From NCBI GenBank assembly GCA_012931725.1, contig WHSA01000385.1:48599-112598 (forward strand): DNA of 64,000 nt, given 5' to 3'. The position numbers and the translations under genes were made by a program. Position 1 is the stretch's first letter; the number at the start of each line of letters is the position of its first letter. The stretch is from Litsea cubeba. Taxonomy: Eukaryota > Streptophyta > Magnoliopsida > Laurales > Lauraceae. This document shows, in pieces, positions 10,444 through 20,572 of the stretch. Below the pieces are notes generated by a model, which had not been told where the DNA came from, did not search any database, and saw only the letters and a list, made by a program, of their open reading frames with translations.

Positions 10444-12439
10444 AAATTTATTGTCTTAAGGTTGTTAGAAAAAATAATAAAATATAGTTGAGATGGATCG
10501 CCTGAGTCGCGGGTCGCACTTTCCTTAAGATAATTAATCCTCCCACACCAAATTGGTGTTTGCAACCGAGTTACCAACAAGTTTGCCTCCAAGATAAAAC
10601 AGGCCCGGTTCCTTTGTATGTTGGACTCAATTTGCAGATTTCATGACAAACTTGAATACCAATGGTCCCCACCGAGAACATGATGTTATTGATGGACAAG
10701 ATTAGATTGAAGCATATTGCCTAAAAAAAATTATATTCATGATTGAAATTTGCATGCAATATATTGAAACCAATGGACATGACTGTTGGGGAAGGAGTTT
10801 ATTTCCTTGATAAAGAGGCATATGGACATAACTATCACGGTGGTTGAAGAAAATAACCACCATGCCAACTTCCAAGCCCATACTGGCTATCCGGCCTATT
10901 ATTCCTTGTTGACCCAAGAGCAAGCCAGCCCAATCCAAATAGAAATTGGGAATTTGGGTCAACCCAACTTAGGCCCAAACCAGCCCAACTCAAATGGATA
11001 TCGACTCAACTCAAGTGAGGCTCAATAAATGAAAAAAAAGATAAGGCTCCTTAATGAGTCATACCTAGGTGGTGCCTTTGTCAGGATCACTGATGTCGAC
11101 CCATATCTAGCTCTATAAACCTATTAATTATTTCCTTTGGGAGAAAACATAACATTAAATGTCGTGTTCATGGCTCGTGAGCCATTAGTTAGTGTGAGTG
11201 GGGACCATGGGATGATAATTCAATTGTTATCATGGTGGGGCAAGTGGTCGGACCGACTCATTTACAACCATTTACAACTCTAATTATAATTAATATGATG
11301 ATGACCTTTGCTTTGACGGATATATGATGACCACTAGCTAATTAGATTTCAACTCGATCGAGTCAGGCTCAAGTTATGACCTATCTACATTTTAATTCTT
11401 TTAAATAAAAAAATAAAAGCACGAGAGACCCAGCCCCACCTGTACCTATTACAAATTGAGTTTGGTATCATACAAGGGACGAGGCACAATGGGTGGAGAG
11501 AGAGACAGAGAGTGATTTTGAAACTTTCAACAAGGTAGAAAACCTTTATCTCATTTTTTTTTTTTAAATTTCATGAAAAGCTAAATATTTCAAAAGACTC
11601 ACTAGGGCAAAAGTTTAGAAAATGACAGAAATAATACTATTCTATTTTTTAATTTTTTTCTTTAATAAATTATTTAAGAAAAATAATGCCGTCTAAACCA
11701 AATGACCTAGCTAGGCCCAACTCTACAAATCAAAATAGCTGATTTTGGGGAGGAAAAAGGTTAATAAAAGATAAAACCCTATTATAAAGGAAGGGCATTC
11801 TTGTCAATTTAAAAAAAAAATTATGTAAAGGGCTTGATTGAAAAATTATAAAAAACTTTTATACTTTATTTGTAATATTCTAATGTTTACTTTCTTGAAA
11901 ATAAGCCAAAAGCTCTATATAATTTTTAAATTCTCCTTTCTTAAAACTATGACCCTTTAACATTTTGTCATTATACTTGCACTCCTATCAAGAACATTTT
12001 TGGGTTCTGTTCGATGTGGCTCATTTACGACTTCAATAAAACGGTTTCATAGTTTGAGCTAAAAGAATCACAAATTAGTGTAAAGAAGTGGGTCAGATAT
12101 TGTTGAAGTGTTGTATATTAACTTTTTCAGTTAATTATGGTGATTATACAAATGAGTTTATTTTTTACATCATTCATGTATTTTATGATGATTAATTTTA
12201 GTTTATGATGGGTTTATAATTGTTTAATCTTAACTTAAAATTTAATAGATTCTTTAGTGAAGTATACTATAAAATTTAAATGATTTTAGTTTCGCTCCTT
12301 ATTCAATCAAAGGGGTTGAAGTAATTACGTGTATGTCTTCTATTAGTGCAAGCCCTAGCTTATTTGTATTTTTCGGACCCGAGCTGTTGCTACTTGCTAG
12401 TATGCATGAGGATGTTCACCACGAGGGGGATAGAGTTTT
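10444..12439. other. Non-coding spacer
   Basis: About 2 kb of AT-rich DNA with several homopolymer runs and no credible gene, tRNA or TIR pair. The short open frames here lack family motifs, domain structure or codon continuity. Confidence 0.5.
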
Positions 12440-12489
12440 TCTACTTAGGGATTTATAGCTGGAGATATGATTTGTTTTTTAATTCTTAC

Positions 12490-13235
12490 TGTGTGGGGAT
12501 AATCCCGAACTCGCCGGGATCCCTGTCAGATGCAGCATCCGGGACTCCCGCACAAGCTAGTCCATCTCGGCAGAGCTCAGTCTCAGCAACGGTGCCAGCA
12601 GCCAGCTCGGCCAAGTGATTCCACTTCGGCTATACGCTCATTCGCTCCCGACCTCGGCACCAAGCACCCCAGGTCGCCCCGACCTCAGCTCCCCGACCTC
12701 GGCAACACACCCCGACCTCGGTCAGGATGCCAGAACTAGCCAAGGCAGGGGCTGACAGCTGTCTTCGCTTGGACACTCATGCACGCTACAGCACGTGCGA
12801 TAAGACAAGGGCACCGCCCATACTCTCTGACAGAGCCTCCCATACCGCCCATGCTTCCTGACAGATCGGCGTCCACAGACGCCAGAGTGGGCTGTGATGG
12901 AACGGCTAACCACCTCATTGTCTCCTCTCTCCCTCTCTCTAAAAAAAGTCAACTCTCTCCCTCTCCCTATCGATATAAGGAGCAGGTAAAGAGAGGAATA
13001 GAGGAGGAGATCCAGCCCACCACACACTGGTATCACCTTCTTCCCCAAAATCTCCATCCTTAGTCCAATTCTCATACTAACTTAGGCATCGGAGAGCCCT
13101 GCGCTGCCCACAGCCAGGGTCCTCTGACTATTATCTTCTTCCTCCCTTCTCCAGGTTTCAGGCAGGCATCGGTGTTCAACCAAAGAGCTCTGACTACACC
13201 CCCTATCTTTGTGAGTGACATTTTATGCGCTTACA
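12490..13235 (+). mobile_element. Solo LTR of a Tat-lineage gypsy element
   Basis: A 746-bp LTR from TGTGTGGGGATAA to GCGCTTACA, flanked by near-identical target duplications CTTAC (12485-12489) and CTTAT (13236-13240). It shares several blocks with the Tat LTR at 20324-28859, including the AGGCATCGGAGAGCCCTGCG block and CCGACCTCGG repeats. A TATA-like ATATAAGG lies near 12970. The paralogous empty site at about 15855 (AATTCTTACCTAAGAGG) confirms the insertion. GC-rich frames here are artefacts. Confidence 0.9.
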
Positions 13236-13365
13236 CTTATATATCTAAGAGGATTTGGAAAGTTTTTTATATGCTTTTCAAGTGGAGAAATATGTGATGT
13301 TCTCCAATGGTAAGAGTATCTCATATCACAGAGCCGCTAATATGTCTGTTTGGTAAAACTATTTA

Positions 13366-15353
13366 GGCAAAATTAGCGAAAGGTCCCTAGAGTTGAATGT
13401 TTCCAGCCTCCAGTTCAAGGAAAAACTTTTTAAGGCCTATGGTTCACCCAGCTAGACTCTTTACAGCCTTAGGTCCCTGAACCCACACGTTTGCATTTTT
13501 TAGGACTAAATTGCCCCAGTAACTGACACACGATGTAATGAGGTGGTCCCTCAACGTGTCACGATTAGTTAGCAACGAGTCACGCTTAATTAGCCTCAAT
13601 TTTAGGTCATTAGGGATCGTCTGTAGATTCAGATGATTCAGATGATGTAGATTTGTTTTTCAAAATGATCAATTTTAGGTTCTGGCTTGTTGCTGGTTTG
13701 TTTACTGGATCAAGGGGTCTGATCTTCAAATCAGCGTTAGGTCCTGCGCTACCGTCGTTCGCTGCGTACCGGAGAAGAGGGCCGCCTACGGAATCGGACC
13801 GGAGGAACGTCGCCAAACCGCCATGCAGTCGCCGCCGCCGCTGCGCCATCTTGGCCGGAGGGGAAGCCAAAGGAGAAGGCAGTAGGATGTTGTCCGGTTC
13901 TGGTTACAGAAACTAGAACTAGAAGAAGAAGAAGAACTCGAGGTCTAAGAAAATACAAATAAAATTTTTAAAAATAAAGAAATATTCATTCAAAAACTCA
14001 GTTAAATTCTCAAAATGGAAATAAACTTGTCAGAAAAATTGGCTATATTTTTCAAAATTTCAAAAATCAGATAGATTTGTTTAGAACTCAGATAAATTTG
14101 TTTCAGAACTAAGATAAATAGCCAAAAAGTAAGATAGATTTTTCCAGAACACAGATAAATTTGGCGAAAATTCAGATAAATTTCACAAAAACTCAGATAA
14201 ATTTGTCAAAAATTCAAATAAGTTTATTCGACACTCAGATATATTTGCCAAAAAAATGCGGATAAATTTATCAAAGACTCAGATAAATTTGCAAAAATCA
14301 ACCTTCGGCAATGAACGGTGACAAACGGCGGCAGGAGCGGCTGCAAATCAAAACCCTAGTGAATCCCACCTCCATCACCACCACAAATTAACAAAACCAA
14401 TGAAGAAGAAGATGAATTAATTTGTAAAAACCCCCAGTTTTCATCAACCCCACAAAACCAGAAGAAGAAAAACAAGAAAAAGAAGACAAAGGAGAGGTTG
14501 TAGAGAGAGAAATGGGTGGTAACGGAAAAACCAGGTGGAAGATCTCTTTTCATCTTATTCCTCTTAAAAACCAGTCCCTCAGATAAATTTGATACTAGGA
14601 CTAGGCTATGGGCTGGGCTTTCGTAGCTAGTCAGGTCAGAACCAACCTGCACCAAACCCAACTTCCTTCTTCTTCTTCGTGCTGTTCTGTTCCGGTCTGC
14701 AACACAGAATATGACCGATTTATTTTGGTTTCTGCAACCAGAAATCGACGACCAGTAACTCTGTTGCTTTCTCGTTCCTCGAGTCAGGCGATGGCACGGT
14801 GCGGCATTTGGTGGAAATCCTCCTTTTCCGGTGACACGCAGGAGGTCCAGCAATCCTGCAAATCAAGAACTCAAGCGGCCAGCCAAGGGAAAACGATCGT
14901 GTGGACGGCCTCCTTCTCCGACAAGTCTCCTCCATTTCTAATATCACAACTCTTTGAGCTAGAGCTCACCCATCCTACAAAATCAAGAAGAAGAGATAGC
15001 CCAGGCACAGGTGGAGTAATAGCTAAGTAGCTAGAGGAAAAGGCAGAACATCTTTTCAACTTTTTTCTCTGCACTCCATTTCAAGTCAACATCACATCAT
15101 CCTTTTGGTGGATTGTAGCACTATAAGCTTCGGTGGTCCTTCGAAAGTTGTAACACAGAGAGTTGAGACCGTCCATTCACTGTCGTATTGTCTTATTCGC
15201 TGGCGTTATCTATGAGCAAGGCGACAATGAAGGAAGGGCAAATTGGACATTTCAGGTATGAATAAGTGTGAGAGGGACCTTTGGCTGCATTACTTTTTTT
15301 GTGGACTGTTTGCAACAAAGTTATGTTATGAGGGACCTCTGGCCAAAGCCCCC
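13366..15353. mobile_element. Mutator-like (MULE) non-autonomous element, possible Pack-MULE
   Basis: About 1.99 kb between perfect 9-bp direct repeats AACTATTTA (13357-13365 and 15354-15362), the target-duplication size of Mutator elements. The left end begins GGCAAAATTAGCGAAAGG. The right end, reverse-complemented, begins GGGGGCTTTGGCCAGAGG. Both then share AGGTCCCT, a second AGGTCCCT further in, and an AAATTGCCC-like word, so the TIRs are diverged but collinear. The interior has GC-rich gene-like islands (13600-13960 and 14290-15010) that may be captured host DNA, but I recognise no product and no transposase. A hAT origin with an 8-bp duplication is the main alternative. Confidence 0.7.
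14060..14300 (+). repeat. Degenerate tandem repeat around AGATAAATTTG
   Basis: Inside the Mutator-like element, at least eight variants of CTCAGATAAATTTG recur at roughly 20-35-bp spacing. The array separates two GC-richer islands. No function is known; replication slippage would produce this pattern. Confidence 0.7.
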
Positions 15354-15794
15354 AACTATTTATACGGTGAAGTGAAGTGAATTGAAGCCTCAAATCAAGA
15401 TAGAGTAGAATATTAGAGGGTCTAATCATAGAATGATGAAATTTTACTTTTAGTGGCTTTATAAGGAATCTTTTATACTATTTGGGTAAAAATTAGAGGG
15501 GTTTTTGTCTTTTACTAGTATGAGAATGTTTTTTTTTTCTTTCAAATGAAATGAGAATTCTGAAATTTTGTACTTTTAATGATTGATTAGTATCATTTAT
15601 AGAGTCGTTTAATACATATACACATATCATTGAAAAAAACATAGAAAAATGAATCACAAGTGTAAATGATGCGAAAATAGTATTATTGGACAAACGTTGT
15701 AAAAAGAAATGTATTTATAAACGTTACATAATTAAAATTTGAATATTCATCATTTACATGCGTAAACTGTATTTACATATCCCATGTATAAAAG

Positions 15795-16235
15795 ACAAAC
15801 GACCCCTAAGGGATCTATAGCTGGAGATATGTTTTTTTTTTTTTTTTTAATTCTTACCTAAGAGGATTTGGAAAGCTTTTTATATGCTTCTCAAGTGTTT
15901 TTCATGTGAACAAATATGTGATCGATGTTCCCCAATGGTAAGCGTACGTATCTCATCTCGCACAACTGCTTATCCTTATTTGGTAAAACTACTTGTAGGG
16001 TGAAGTGAAGCCTCAAATCAAGAAAGATTAGAATATTAGGGGCCGAGGTCTAATCATAGTATGATAAAAAATTATTTTTAGTGGCTTTATAAGGAATCTT
16101 TTTTACTATTTGCATGGGTACAGATTGGTGGGGTCTTTACCTTTTAGTGGTATGTGAAATTTTAAATGAAAGGGGAATTTTGAAGTCTTGTACTTTTAAT
16201 ATTACCCCTAGTTTTTTCATGTCTAATGAATAAAG
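15795..16235 (+). repeat. Diverged direct duplication (copy B), empty site for two transposons
   Basis: Matches copy A, which lies in pieces at 12440-12489, 13236-13365 and 15354-15590. Copy A contains the Tat solo LTR and the Mutator-like element; copy B contains neither. At copy B, AATTCTTACCTAAGAGG joins the two LTR flanks, and AAAACTACTTGTAGGGTG joins the two MULE flanks. Shared blocks include GGATTTATAGCTGGAGATAT (with one difference), GAAGCCTCAAATCAAGA and GTGGCTTTATAAGGAATC. No coding function is visible in either copy. Confidence 0.8.
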
Positions 16236-16984
16236 GATTCAGTCCACTTCATTCTCAAGCAGGTTATAACATGGGTACGGTACCAACCCAATTTACAAAA
16301 AAAAAAAATTAATTAATTAATTATTTTTTTTTTCACGTCTCAGAATTATCAAGTCATTTAGTACTCTAATTTCCTGATTTTTTTTTTTTATTTCTTACCG
16401 ATATCCTTGCTTCGCTGCTTGCACTTTTAAACACTTAATTATGGATAAGGAATTAAAACGTCATCCTCCTTAAGGCAAAACATTCATCATTTCTACAATA
16501 TAATTAATCATAGATATTATTACATATTGGTCCCAAATTATATATATGGACAAGATTTTAAAATTTTACATACAATCACATACTTCATTTGCTATGTTGG
16601 AAATGAAGTATCTCTTGCAGGCAATTTTATATATTTGACATGGGAATTTCAAGTGTCTCTAGGAGTTGCTCCAAGCTTAGCCATAAAGAAAGGGACCCAC
16701 TTGAACTAAATGGTTGGTGCCATTAAGCCAGTAATCAATACACGTCTGGGGACGTACGGGATCATTCTTAATAATTTGTTAAGCCTACCATTCGGCCACC
16801 GATTTCTAACCTTCATTTGCCATTTCATTTACCAACAACAAAATATCACATTTAATGCAAGCTTTCCTCTTCTCTCTCTCGCACGTGAAATGATGGAACC
16901 TACATCCAATCCCATTAAAACTGAGCCAACCCATCTCTTCTCTCCCCACAACTCCATCTGGGGTTCTCTCAATTTCACAAGAAA
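16236..16984. other. Upstream region of the candidate gene
   Basis: AT-rich DNA with poly-T and (TTAA)n runs near 16290-16335. A G-box-type CACGTG lies at 16882-16887 and CT-rich stretches at 16865-16880, about 100 bp before the ATG at 16985, a plausible but unproven promoter. No distinct TATA box stands out. Confidence 0.4.
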
Positions 16985-17416
16985 ATGTCTCTCCAAATCC
17001 AAATGACTTCCACCAAGTTCTCATACCATAGGTTGAAAAATCCTGGTGATGTGGGAGTGAGAGAGGAAGAACGAGAGGAGGAGAGATCATGGAGAGGAAG
17101 GTCAAATAGAAAGAGGAGCTGGTGGAGGCTTAGAAGAGGTTGGATAAGGAGGCCTAGGATCCGAATCCCAAGCTTGAGGAGGTTCTCTAGGAGGAAATCA
17201 AGGAAGCTGTCTGCGTCTTGGATAAAGATATGGAAGAGGTTGAAGGAGAGCAGGTGTTATATTGGAGATCTGTTTGCAGGGAATTATCTGCTCATGCAGG
17301 TGAGTCCTACTCCTTTGGGGAGTTTGGAAAGCTCTTTCATGGGCCATGATAAGCCTGGCAATCCCTCATCTAGGTACCTACCCTCTTCCAAGGGTTCATA
17401 CATAACTTCTCTCTAG
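16985..17416 (+). CDS. Small basic plant-specific protein with a GNYL(L/F)MQV motif (candidate host gene)
   Basis: A single-exon frame of 143 residues, strongly basic. The N-terminus is variable and rich in R/E. Around residues 50-80 comes WWRLRRGWIRRPRIRIPSLR followed by RFSRRKSRKLSASWIKIWKR. The best-conserved part is ESRCYIGDLFAGNYLLMQVS at residues 86-105. That last block resembles, from memory, a family of small uncharacterised plant proteins sometimes labelled Avr9/Cf-9 rapidly elicited protein-like. No enzyme motif or convincing signal peptide is seen. The start could also be the ATG at 17003. CAG|GTGAGT at 17296-17304 could be a splice donor, but the frame reads through sensibly to a stop. 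It is the only frame here not explained by mobile DNA. Moderate confidence; pseudogene status cannot be excluded. Confidence 0.55.
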   Translation: MSLQIQMTSTKFSYHRLKNPGDVGVREEEREEERSWRGRSNRKRSWWRLRRGWIRRPRIRIPSLRRFSRRKSRKLSASWIKIWKRLKESRCYIGDLFAGNYLLMQVSPTPLGSLESSFMGHDKPGNPSSRYLPSSKGSYITSL

Positions 17417-17478
17417 GGGCTTTCTTCTGTGATGTAAGCATAAGTTCTCTGTAGGGATTTTCTTCTGTGATGTAAGCT
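17407..17478 (+). repeat. Short tandem duplication in the 3' flank of the candidate gene
   Basis: A 38-bp unit containing CTTCTGTGATGTAAGC occurs twice in a row (copies of TCTTCTGT start at 17423 and 17461). It starts at the stop codon, so the second copy lies in the presumed 3' UTR. Confidence 0.7.
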
Positions 17479-18155
17479 TTCTTTTGGTGTTTCTTTACGA
17501 CTCTAGACATGATGATGGATCCTATTTAATCTTTTACATTTGTTAAAAGAATTTTTACAACCGTTCATCATGTGGGAGAGGATGGGCCATGTTCAAATGC
17601 TCAAACTTGGAGATCGATTAGTTGGATCCGGATCCTCGATCTGTTGTTTCACCAGTGGATTCATGGTTCCTAGAGTACCCAGCTGAAAAAAATTGGAGCA
17701 ATTAGATGCTATCTATGAGAAGGAACAGTCAGGAAAGTTTCTATTTTCAACGTCCATTCATGAATACCAGATATCTTATAATCTGCCACACATATCCCAT
17801 CTTTTGAAAAACAAGGTAGAGCTTACTCCTACGAAAATGGTAGCAATCTTGATCGATTTGGCTGACAGTAAATAAATGGTGAAAGGCTGGTACAGTCAAA
17901 ACGTACACATCAGATTGTGGTAGAAAATGCAAGACAAGGGTATCTATTCAGTCGACCATAAACCGAAACATCTGTGGCCAACCCATAAATTTGTCGGTGG
18001 ACTGGCATGATTGATAAAAGATTATGGGTGAGATGATAAAAGAGGTTAGAGATGGCTCAATGAATGTCTTAATGATTTTCCTCTTTAACTCTTTGGAATT
18101 ACCCTGCCAGCTGGGCTTATAAGGAGGAGAGGGGTAAAAATTGAAACAGATCATT
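17479..18155. other. Non-coding spacer
   Basis: No RNA gene or repeat recognised. A 60-codon frame at 17693-17875 has no recognisable motif. A CCGGATCC-rich spot lies at 17625-17640. Confidence 0.4.
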
Positions 18156-19384
18156 AGGCCCGTTTGTTTTAAAGAATTCGAAGTACTCATTTTGAAGAAT
18201 TTGTAATTCTCCAAAGGTTGTTCCTGGTTGGAATTCCTGTTGGAATTTAGATATTCGGGAGGATAAAAATGAATTTATGATATGATTGGAATTCAGAATT
18301 CTAACAAAATATATATATATATATATATATTTTGAAAATGCCTAGATGACAACCATCACATCAAAGTCCAAAACCTTGAGTATCAAAAAATTTTGTAAGG
18401 AATTTTGCTACATCTCTTTTTTTTTGCCATTTATTATCAAAATCTCTGGTAGAGGTTGTGAAAATAGAGGCATTTAGTTATGTTTTCAGCGTTTGCCTAC
18501 TTAAAAATAGAGACAATGCCTCTTAAATCTACAGCCTCAAAAGGATGCTAATAAAAAGTAGAGGAAAAAACTAAGAGGCAAATGAACAGTAAAATTCACT
18601 CCACTATGCCTCAGTCGGTTTTTTTTTTTTTTTTTAAATCTAAGAGAGTAAATCGCGATCCAAACTGTTGAGATTGTTTCTAAGATCAAGCACGGGTATG
18701 GGACCAAAATTTAGTCGTTGGATCATCACCAATCTCGAGATATGTGAAAAGAAAGTGACTCATTGTATAATATTTTCTTAATTCCTTGGACCCAATCCAA
18801 ACCATTAGATCTCTTTGGATGGCTAAATACTGTTATGGATTCAATTTTCAATACTTTATTCCCTGTGGATCTTGAGATATGTGGAAAACAATACCAGTCA
18901 TTGATGTAACATGCTCAATTTTGGATTAGTCCTTAAGCGGTCATGCTTTTCTCTTTTCTTATTATTTTTGAGATTGTAAATCATGATCCAAGCAGTTGAA
19001 ATTATTTTTAAGGTCAAGCACGGCTATGAAATCAAATTTCAGTCGTTGGGTCATCATCAATCTCGAGTATGTGCAAAAAGGGAGAGCCATTAGATAGTAT
19101 TTTTGGATTCTGTGTGCCCCAAACACAAGATCCAAACCGTTAGATCTGTTTGGAGGTTGAATACGACTATGAGGTCGATTTTCAGGACTTTAAACCTTGC
19201 AGATTTTGAAAAATTTATGAAAAACCTTCAAACATTAATTTAAGAAAGTCTATTTAAAATAGATCAAGGGATTACCAAACACTCCTTTTGATTCTAACAT
19301 ATTTTTTTATGGCTCTTTTTTAAATGGCTCTATTTTGATAGGTCTAACAAAAAAAAAAAAAAAGCAGAGATACCAAACGAGCCT
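18156..19384. mobile_element. TIR element with internal tandem duplication (possibly PIF/Harbinger type)
   Basis: The left end reads AGGCCCGTTTG (18156-18166). The right end reads CAAACGAGCCT, giving an inverted terminus AGGCYCGTTTG. TTA occurs at or within 1 nt of both edges, suggesting a TTA target as used by PIF/Harbinger elements, but the duplication is not clean. An (AT)n run lies near 18307-18330. The interior has an A-B-A-B arrangement: GATCCAARC...-type units begin near 18657 and 18985 (offset 328), and related ATCCAAACC.. units near 18795 and 19129. No transposase is present. Confidence 0.5.
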
Positions 19385-19592
19385 TTAGTCTAATCAAAGA
19401 TTTTTTTGGAAATCTTCCAATGAGCCATCTTTAGAACCATTACCATTTACCACATATGTTTGACCTCAAAGTAAAGACCTTTTCTTTCTATTTGTTCCCC
19501 TCCAATTACAAGGAGAGGATGGTAAGCTAGCGTAATCTACCATCCAAAGAATTATTCATGTGGTGCTCCAAGCTTCTAAGCATTGTGCTACT

Positions 19593-20323
19593 TGTAACGC
19601 CCTAGGCCCGAGTTCCCATAGTCACGTGTACCGAGGCACTGTGTCATATGGGCATTCGAGTCAATCTACTCGTGTGTGTATTTATTCCCAAGCGAGAGTT
19701 CCAACAGGATTTCACGTGTGAGGTATCATGAAGAACCATCATATGCAAGGTATATTTTCTTACATGTTTCCACATAAGCCTATGTAACTCATGAACCTGT
19801 TCTTCACATAATTTTCAGTATCTAACTCCACTTCCATCCATAGCATAAAGAAAATCAATGATAAGAGCATAAACATGTTCATACATAGCATTAAGGTTCA
19901 AGTTTAAGTTAAGAAGAAACAATAGTTTAGGTTTTATGACCCTCAAAATGTTTAAACAAAACAACATGGTGGCCATCCGAGCCAACCTAATGATCATGTG
20001 ACGAAGCCTCCCATGGGCTATAAGAACCTGATTTTTAATTACCGCGATTAATATTAATTAATTATATTTAGTTATTAATGATGCTTTATTAGAGGCTAAT
20101 CGAGAGTTTATTGGGATTAGAGCTAAGTTTGATTGGATTTCGGGTAGTTTCGCCGAGAGTTTGGCTTTTTTCGGGTTAAGTTAGAATTTCGAGATTTTTC
20201 AAGGGTATCTTGTGAATTTCATAAAAATTGCATCTTGAGCCCAAAAGTTTGGTCTCGACCTGCCCAACTACTTTCATGATCAGCCTAAACTCATCCGAGG
20301 TCCAAAGTGTCCAATTTGACAAT
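19593..20323 (+). repeat. Gypsy 5' LTR, left part
   Basis: Starts with the TGTAACGCCC terminus common in plant Del/Tekay LTRs, preceded by CTACT (possible target copy at 19588-19592). It contains no gene. It is cut at 20323/20324 by the plus-strand Tat LTR. Confidence 0.7.
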
Positions 20324-20572
20324 TGTGTGGGGATATTTCCGAACTCACCGGAATACTGGCCTGATGCTCCATCTCATACTCCAGCACTAGCTAGTCCATC
20401 TCAGCGAGGCTCGGTCTCGGCGATAGTGTCAGCCTCCAGTTCAGCCAAGTAATTCCACCTCGGCCATACGCTCATAAGCTCCACCTCGGCCAGGGCATCC
20501 CCAGCCCGGCTGGGGACTTCATCCCAGTTCTCCACTTCGGCGTCCCTGCGAGGTCTCCAGCCAAGTCAAGGT
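20324..20572 (+). repeat. Plus-strand Tat element: 5' LTR, left part
   Basis: Begins TGTGTGGGGATATTTCC, like the solo LTR at 12490. It is interrupted after 249 bp by the gag-only element; the LTR continues at 28272. AAGGT at 20568-20572 is the left target duplication of that insertion. Confidence 0.88.

Noticed and set aside
12722..13075. GC-rich frames on both strands in the Tat solo LTR
   Set aside because: They lie wholly within an LTR with target duplications, and equivalent LTR sequence elsewhere is not open.
13610..13916. Frames in the GC-rich island of the Mutator-like element
   Set aside because: Open on both strands with no recognisable family. Could be captured DNA, but not supportable as a gene.
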